From assembly GCA_027623815.1 (NCBI GenBank), contig JAQBUV010000003.1, forward strand, positions 1 through 64,000: 64,000 bases of DNA, given 5' to 3'. A program made the translations under genes and the position numbers. This document shows, piece after piece, positions 59,763 through 64,000 of the stretch. Numbering within the stretch: the stretch's first letter is position 1; every line of letters starts with the position of its first letter. The stretch comes from Casp-Chloro-G3 sp002816715. Lineage in GTDB: Bacteria; Chloroflexota; Dehalococcoidia; Lucifugimonadales; UBA3495. The notes under the pieces are model-generated. The model was given only the letters and a program-made list of their open reading frames with translations. It was not told where the DNA came from and did no database searches.

Positions 59763-60512
59763 TCAGGCCTGGGAGTTGGGGCTTACTTTGCCGAATCTCC
59801 GCTGGCGGCTCTGGTAGGCGTCTAAAGCCTTACCCAACTCCGCTTCATCCAGGTCGGGCCACAGGACTGGCGTGTGGTAGTACTCGCTGTAGGCCGATTG
59901 CCAAAGCAAAAAATTGCTCAGACGCAACTCACCGCCGGTTCGAACAATCAAGTCTGGGTCGGGTGTCTGAGCGGTGTACAAGTAGCTGGTGAACAGAGTT
60001 TCATCGATTGCATCGGCAGGTACGCCGTCTCGAACGATGTTCCTGGCCGCTTCCAGTATCTCGTCCCTACTTCCATAATCGAAGGCTACGTTCAGAGTGA
60101 TTCCGGTGTTGTTTTCAGTCAGGCTTTCGGAGTGATCCACCGCTCGACCAAGCTCGGGGCTCAAGTGATTGGACCTACCGATGTGGCGAACCCGGACGTT
60201 TTTCTCATGGAGGGCTTGGGTCTGGCTTTGCAGGGCGTCGCCAAGTAATTCCATGATGCCCTGGACTTCTTCGGCAGGGCGATTCCAGTTTTCCGTTGAG
60301 AAGGCGTAAACGGTGACGTACTTTACGCCTTTATTAGCGAGGAACTCCAAGACCCCTTCCAGCCGGTCTACGCCGGCTTTGTGGCCGGCCAGACGAGGGA
60401 GTCCTCTTTGCGCGGCCCAGCGCCCGTTGCCATCCATAATGAATGCTACGTGTTGGGGGATTCCCAGTTGTGATGAGTTGGCTTGTTGAGTCGGGTCAGG
60501 CTGGGCCTGCAT
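59763..60512 (-). CDS. uppS: Isoprenyl transferase (undecaprenyl diphosphate synthase type)
   Basis: A cis-prenyltransferase of 249 aa that makes the C55 carrier lipid for the cell envelope. The catalytic Asp27 lies in FIMDGNGRWA, with GHKAGVDRL near residue 43 and VYAFSTENWNRP near 69. The C-terminal LIVRTGGELRLSNFLLWQSAYSEYY (about 188-212) is the signature segment. Only 3 nt separate it from frr and 2 nt from cdsA. Confidence 0.96.
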   Translation of the reverse strand: MQAQPDPTQQANSSQLGIPQHVAFIMDGNGRWAAQRGLPRLAGHKAGVDRLEGVLEFLANKGVKYVTVYAFSTENWNRPAEEVQGIMELLGDALQSQTQALHEKNVRVRHIGRSNHLSPELGRAVDHSESLTENNTGITLNVAFDYGSRDEILEAARNIVRDGVPADAIDETLFTSYLYTAQTPDPDLIVRTGGELRLSNFLLWQSAYSEYYHTPVLWPDLDEAELGKALDAYQSRQRRFGKVSPNSQA

Positions 60513-60515
60513 AGG

Positions 60516-61112
60516 CTAGACCTGCAATATCTCTGCTTCTTTGGTACTACCAATGTCCTCAATGGTCTTGGTGTGGGCGTCGGTGGTCTTTTGGATGATG
60601 TCTTGCACCCGACGCTGTTCATCCTGAGAGATAGCTTTGTCCTTCTCCATTTTGCGCAACGTGTCAACCGCATCTCGACGGACGCTGCGTACTGAAACTT
60701 TCCCGTCCTCAATCTTGCGCTTTAGAGATTTGACCATTTCTTGTCGGCGCTCTTGGGTCAGCGGAGGAATGGGTACGGTTATTATGTTGCCGTCGTTGGA
60801 CGGGTTAAATCCCCCCTCAGCCTTTATCAGTCCTCGTTCAATGTCCCGCAGGGCTTGCTTGTCCCAAGGTTGGATCAGTATAGCCCTGGGATCAGGGGCG
60901 GATATGGTAGCCAACTGCTTCAGAGGGGTGGGAGTACCGTAGTAATCTACGAGAAGATTCTCCACCATTGAAGGCGTTGCCTTGCCGGTGCGAAGGTTGT
61001 TAAGTTCTCGTCTCAGAGCGTCAAGTGTCCGATCCATTTTGGTTCCGGCATCAGAGACGACGGATTCAATAGTTAACTCAGGGTCTCCATCATTTTTGCC
61101 TGGCATGTTCAT
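60516..61112 (-). CDS. frr: Ribosome recycling factor
   Basis: A 198-aa tRNA-shaped protein that, with EF-G, splits the post-termination ribosome. It has KMDRTLDALRRELNNLRTGKATPSM near residues 24-45 and IRTVPIPPLTQERR-like ITVPIPPLTQERRQEMVK near 114. The N-terminus is about 12 residues longer than usual. The start overlaps the pyrH stop by 4 nt. Confidence 0.96.
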   Translation of the reverse strand: MNMPGKNDGDPELTIESVVSDAGTKMDRTLDALRRELNNLRTGKATPSMVENLLVDYYGTPTPLKQLATISAPDPRAILIQPWDKQALRDIERGLIKAEGGFNPSNDGNIITVPIPPLTQERRQEMVKSLKRKIEDGKVSVRSVRRDAVDTLRKMEKDKAISQDEQRRVQDIIQKTTDAHTKTIEDIGSTKEAEILQV

Positions 61113-61834
61113 TCCCTCCCGGTTATGATTGTGCCTACCTCTTCGCCGATTAGAATGCGACTCAGGTTACCTTTTTCAAAGATGTCGAAGACAACGATGG
61201 GCAGTTTGTTGTCCATACATAGTGAAACGGCGGTCGAGTCCATTACCTGTAACCGGCGGCTGAGAGCGTCCATGTAATCCAACTGGCCAAAGCGTTGGGC
61301 GTTGATGTTTTCCCGGGGGTCCGAGTCATAGACTCCGTCAACGCCATTTTTCGCCATCAGCAGGACCTCGGCCCCAATCTCTAAAGCCCGCAAAGCGGAA
61401 GCGGTATCCGTAGTCATAAATGGATTGCCGGTGCCGCCTGAGAAGATGACCACCCGGCCTTTTTCCAAGTGCCGCATTGCCCGGCGACGGATGTAAGGTT
61501 CAGCTACTGCCTGCATTTGGATGGCGCTCTGCGTCCGAGTAATGATACCCCGTTTTTCTAGTGCATCCTGGAGGGCCAAGGCATTGATCACCGTTGCCAA
61601 CATCCCCGCGTAATCCGCAGTGGCCCTATCCATCCCCTGGCTTTCCGCAAATCCGCCCCGCCACAAATTGCCGCCACCTATGACGATGGCTAACTCGACG
61701 CCTAGACTCAAGGCGTCGGCAATCTGCTGGGCCAAGTAGGACACTGAAACGGGATCAATGTTAATCGCTGCGGAGCCTTTGAGGGATTCTCCGCTGATTT
61801 TTAAGAGGACTCGTTTGTATTTTGGCTGACTCAT
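61109..61834 (-). CDS. pyrH: Uridylate kinase
   Basis: A 241-aa bacterial UMP kinase of the amino-acid-kinase fold. YKRVLLKISGESL lies at residues 5-17, VIGGGNLWRG near 51, and FSGGTGNPFMTTDTA near 132. It makes UDP for RNA, DNA and envelope precursors and is usually allosterically controlled by GTP and UTP. The order rpsB-tsf-pyrH-frr is a standard bacterial cluster. It starts 14 nt after tsf. Confidence 0.97.
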   Translation of the reverse strand: MSQPKYKRVLLKISGESLKGSAAINIDPVSVSYLAQQIADALSLGVELAIVIGGGNLWRGGFAESQGMDRATADYAGMLATVINALALQDALEKRGIITRTQSAIQMQAVAEPYIRRRAMRHLEKGRVVIFSGGTGNPFMTTDTASALRALEIGAEVLLMAKNGVDGVYDSDPRENINAQRFGQLDYMDALSRRLQVMDSTAVSLCMDNKLPIVVFDIFEKGNLSRILIGEEVGTIITGRE

Positions 61835-61848
61835 ATCTCTCGACGAAA

Positions 61849-62352
61849 CTAATCCTCGAGAGCCAACCTACTGAATCGGACTACCTTGACGTTTTCGCCT
61901 ACCTTTGCGGCGAGTTCTTTGACTACGTCCCCTACTTGCATGGAACTATTCTTGATGTAGGATTGGAGCAGCAGAGTGACCTCAGCAGGAGGGCGGTTGT
62001 CGTCCTCTGCTATGTCAGACTCCGCTATATAGGCGGGGTTCATCGCCGCAACCTGCATTGCTATGTTGTGGGCCAACTCTTTAAACTCAGGTGTGCGAGC
62101 CACGAAGTCGGTCTCGCAACCAAGTTCCACCATGGCTCCCACGCGTCCTCGGTTGTGAATGTAGGCTTCAACCACCCCTTCGGTGGTATCGCGCCCAGAA
62201 CGCTTCGCGGCTTGAGAAAACCCCTTTTCGCGGAGTAAATCTACCGCTTTGTCCTGATTGCCATCGGATTTTTCAAGGGCGTCTTTGCAGTCCATGATGC
62301 CCGCTCCGGTCAACTGGCGGAGGGACTTGATTTGCTCTACGGTGGCGGCCAA
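61849..62352 (-). CDS. tsf: Elongation factor Ts, short form
   Basis: The guanine-nucleotide exchange factor for EF-Tu. Only 167 aa, compared with about 290 in E. coli. The N-terminal UBA-like domain (VEQIKSLRQLTGAGIMDCKDAL) and the core with CETDFVART near residue 79 are present. The second core subdomain is missing, as in the short EF-Ts of Thermus and other lineages. The C-terminal KVVRFSRLAL ending is normal, so this is a natural short form and not a truncation. Confidence 0.95.
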   Translation of the reverse strand: MAATVEQIKSLRQLTGAGIMDCKDALEKSDGNQDKAVDLLREKGFSQAAKRSGRDTTEGVVEAYIHNRGRVGAMVELGCETDFVARTPEFKELAHNIAMQVAAMNPAYIAESDIAEDDNRPPAEVTLLLQSYIKNSSMQVGDVVKELAAKVGENVKVVRFSRLALED

Positions 62353-62382
62353 GGGTAGTCCTCCTATGTGGACAATTCCTGA

Positions 62383-63333
62383 TTACTCCGGAGAGGTCTC
62401 AGGTTGTGTTATTTCTTCTACTGCTTCGGGATCTGTTCCAGTTTTTTCTGCCGCCGCTTGCTCCATCAATGCGCCCAATTCGTCCAATGGGATGGAGTTG
62501 ACAGCGACTTGCTCCAACTCCGCATCGGAGAGGTCACTGGGCTCTTCTTGACCCTCGGCCTCGGCGGCTGCCACGGCGATCTGCTCTTGGATCACGGCCT
62601 CGCGTTGAGCTTTGCCTTCGATGATGGCGGTAGCCAACCGACCGGTAATCAACCGAATTGACCGGACGGCGTCGTCATTGCCCGGAATGGCATGGTCAAT
62701 CAAATCAGGATTGCAGTCGCTATCGACGAAGGAGAATATCTTGATTCCCAGTCTTCGGGCTTCGGCAATGCAGAGAGTCTCTTTGGCAATGTCAATGACG
62801 AACATGGCCTGGGGCGGCGCGGTCATGTCCTTGATGCCCAAGAAGTACTTTTCCAGTTTGGCCAGGGTCTCTTCAAGTTTCACGCCTTCCCTCTTGGGAA
62901 GCAACCTGAAGTAACCCTGATCTCGCTTCTGCTGCAACTCAATCATATAGTCGATGCGGGTGCGGATGGTCTGGAAGTTGGTTAGAGTGCCGCCGAGCCA
63001 GCGCTGATTGACGTACCACATTCCGCAGCGATCAGCTTCGCTCTGCACAACTTCTTGCGCCTGCTTTTTGGTGCCGACGAAGAGGACTTTTCCACCATCG
63101 GCGGCTACCTGCACCATGGCCCGGTAGGCGTCGTTGACCATGCCCAAGGTCTGCTGGAGGTCGATAATGTGGATGCCGTTGCGCTGGGTGAAGATGTAGC
63201 GCTTCATGCGAGGGTTCCAGCGCCTGGTTTGATGTCCAAAGTGGACACCAGCCTCCAGAAGGGACTTCATCGTCATAGGTTCTCTAGCGGGCGCAGCGCT
63301 TTGCCCTGCCGGTCGCTCTAGGGACTGTACCAT
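62383..63333 (-). CDS. rpsB: 30S ribosomal protein S2, with acidic C-terminal extension
   Basis: A 316-aa S2. The core begins at SLLEAGVHFGHQTRRWNPRMK near residue 24, and the FVGTKKQAQ and RWLGGTLTNFQTI blocks follow. The last 60-70 residues form an acidic Ala/Glu-rich tail not needed for the fold. The first 20 residues are also extra; an ATG near residue 20 would give the standard start but has a poor ribosome-binding site. It heads the rpsB-tsf-pyrH-frr-uppS-cdsA-dxr-rseP series. Confidence 0.96.
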   Translation of the reverse strand: MVQSLERPAGQSAAPAREPMTMKSLLEAGVHFGHQTRRWNPRMKRYIFTQRNGIHIIDLQQTLGMVNDAYRAMVQVAADGGKVLFVGTKKQAQEVVQSEADRCGMWYVNQRWLGGTLTNFQTIRTRIDYMIELQQKRDQGYFRLLPKREGVKLEETLAKLEKYFLGIKDMTAPPQAMFVIDIAKETLCIAEARRLGIKIFSFVDSDCNPDLIDHAIPGNDDAVRSIRLITGRLATAIIEGKAQREAVIQEQIAVAAAEAEGQEEPSDLSDAELEQVAVNSIPLDELGALMEQAAAEKTGTDPEAVEEITQPETSPE

Positions 63334-63549
63334 AAATCCTGCCTTTCCAAATCTCCTGTCGTGTTCAGAACGCCTTTAGCACTCCACAGTCATAATAACA
63401 TAGCCCCGACATAAATTGCAGTCCCTCACCCAATCCAGATAACGGTCAAATGAAAGCCGTCAATACAGGGCGAATGATGAGTTGCTTGCTCGAAACTGGT
63501 TGCTCTGGTTGCTCTGGTTACTGGGGAACACTAACGCCAATTGGGGTGG
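63334..63549 (-). other. Leader region of the rpsB operon
   Basis: About 210 nt lie between the candidate promoter and rpsB with no open frame of note. A 9-bp tandem repeat (TGGTTGCTC twice, then TGGTTACTG) lies at 63498-63524. The leader could hold an S2-binding autoregulatory structure; I could not draw one with confidence. Confidence 0.35.
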
Positions 63550-63578
63550 AGTATATCATAGGCGCTAGAGGTGGGCAA
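63550..63578 (-). promoter_or_regulatory. Candidate rpsB promoter with extended -10
   Basis: On the minus strand TTGCCC (63578-63573), a 17-bp spacer, and TATACT (63555-63550) preceded by TGA. The extended -10 compensates for the moderate -35. Confidence 0.55.
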
Positions 63579-63627
63579 CGTGAATTTTGGCTCTGTAGAC
63601 TTCTCTATCAGGAAAAAGAGTTCACTA

Positions 63628-64000
63628 TCAGGAAAAGAACGCCAGGCGAGCCGCGTTCAACAGAATGGCTCCGTAGACGCCTACCATCAGGTCGTCAGCC
63701 ATGATACCCAGTCCGCCGTGGAGTCCTTCCAAGCGGCGGGCCGGCCAGGGTTTTAGAATGTCCAGGATTCTGAAGATGATAAAGGCGGCTGCCAGCCATC
63801 CTATTTCCTTGGGAAGCAACAGGCAGGTGACCCAAAGACCCACAAATTCGTCCCAGACTGCCTTGCTGGGGTCTTCGTCTGCTTTGGTGCTGAGGGTTCC
63901 AGTGGCCCAGACTCCCAACAGGAATCCAACGACAATTAGCAAGTAAAGGGCGATAGAATCACTGGAGATGGGCAGGAAGTAATAAATAAGCAGCGAGACA
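63628..64000 (-). CDS. pgpA: Phosphatidylglycerophosphatase A, 5' end outside the window
   Basis: A membrane phosphatase that removes phosphate from phosphatidylglycerophosphate. The frame is open to the window edge; the TTG at 63942 is not the start. Visible are LLGVWATGTLSTKADEDPSKAVWDEFVG, with the family's conserved D-E-x-V-G, then FRILDILKPWPARRLE and GGLGIMADDLMVG, which carries the acidic metal-binding pair. Three hydrophobic helices are seen. It lies 294 nt upstream of rpsB on the same strand. The start is beyond the right edge. Confidence 0.92.
   Translation of the reverse strand, partial: VSLLIYYFLPISSDSIALYLLIVVGFLLGVWATGTLSTKADEDPSKAVWDEFVGLWVTCLLLPKEIGWLAAAFIIFRILDILKPWPARRLEGLHGGLGIMADDLMVGVYGAILLNAARLAFFS

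Noticed and set aside
1..64000. tRNA genes in the intergenic gaps
   Set aside because: I looked for T-loop (GGTTCGAATCC-like) and acceptor pairings in all gaps over 100 bp and found none. The GGTTCGAC motifs belong to the palindromic repeats.

Overview
The window is a gene-dense, moderately GC-rich stretch of bacterial chromosome. It begins inside an EF-G-type translation factor gene and ends inside pgpA. I see no rRNA, tRNA, CRISPR array, prophage or intact insertion sequence. Gene content and style suggest a member of the Chloroflexota, perhaps the Dehalococcoidia/SAR202 side: a short EF-Ts, a coaD-linked coiled-coil protein, a Lon-like AAA_32 protease, an atp operon headed by an AtpI/AtpZ-like gene, a cobalamin-dependent acyl-CoA mutase, LLM-class flavin and fumarylacetoacetase-family enzymes, and Rex. 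That placement is inference; no marker search was possible.

Layout. 1-5.6 kb: EF-G-like gene, acyl-CoA mutase large subunit, tyrS-ribF. 5.7-10.3 kb: a palindromic repeat, rsmD-coaD-coiled-coil gene, Lon-like protease. 10.3-18.5 kb: an 11-bp tandem array in front of a strong promoter and a bifunctional-nuclease-family gene, then the complete F1Fo ATP synthase operon. 18.5-30.2 kb: rex with a Rex-type operator, DUF503, alpha/beta hydrolase, 2-hydroxyacid dehydrogenase, a membrane Hdr-like Fe-S oxidoreductase, ABC exporter, LLM flavoenzyme, FAH-family enzyme, M16 peptidase, metallo-beta-lactamase-fold hydrolase. 30.4-39.7 kb: uvrA, biotin carboxylase plus biotin carrier, and ybeY-dnaX-ybaB-recR-recO. 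39.9-46 kb: an acidic unknown protein, an amidohydrolase, a PAC2 protein, infC-rpmI-rplT, and moeA with a coupled unknown gene. 46.1-54.9 kb: pheST, an MFS transporter, a small accessory cluster (zinc ribbon, RuvC-like, DUF3467-like, unknown), proS. 55.1-64 kb: ispG, rseP, dxr, cdsA, uppS, frr, pyrH, tsf, rpsB, pgpA.

How the parts relate. Most of the window is housekeeping: translation (tyrS, pheST, proS, infC, rpmI, rplT, rpsB, tsf, frr, rsmD, ybeY), energy (ATP synthase, Rex), isoprenoid and lipid supply (ispG, dxr, uppS, cdsA, pgpA), and DNA repair and replication (uvrA, recO, recR, dnaX). The most unusual locus is 51.3-53.2 kb. There a perfect GAAC-N4-GTTC palindrome, the form of the Gram-positive-type LexA box, fills the spacer of a likely promoter. 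That promoter drives a coupled zinc-ribbon gene and a RuvC-fold gene with altered catalytic positions; a second promoter and a second coupled pair of small genes follow.

Other points worth a look: infC and the coiled-coil gene after coaD both appear to start at AUA codons with well-placed Shine-Dalgarno sequences. The mutase carries isobutyryl-CoA-mutase-type specificity residues. MoeA has an alternating-His N-terminus. A near-consensus Rex operator lies upstream of rex, and several palindromic or MITE-like repeats sit between genes.
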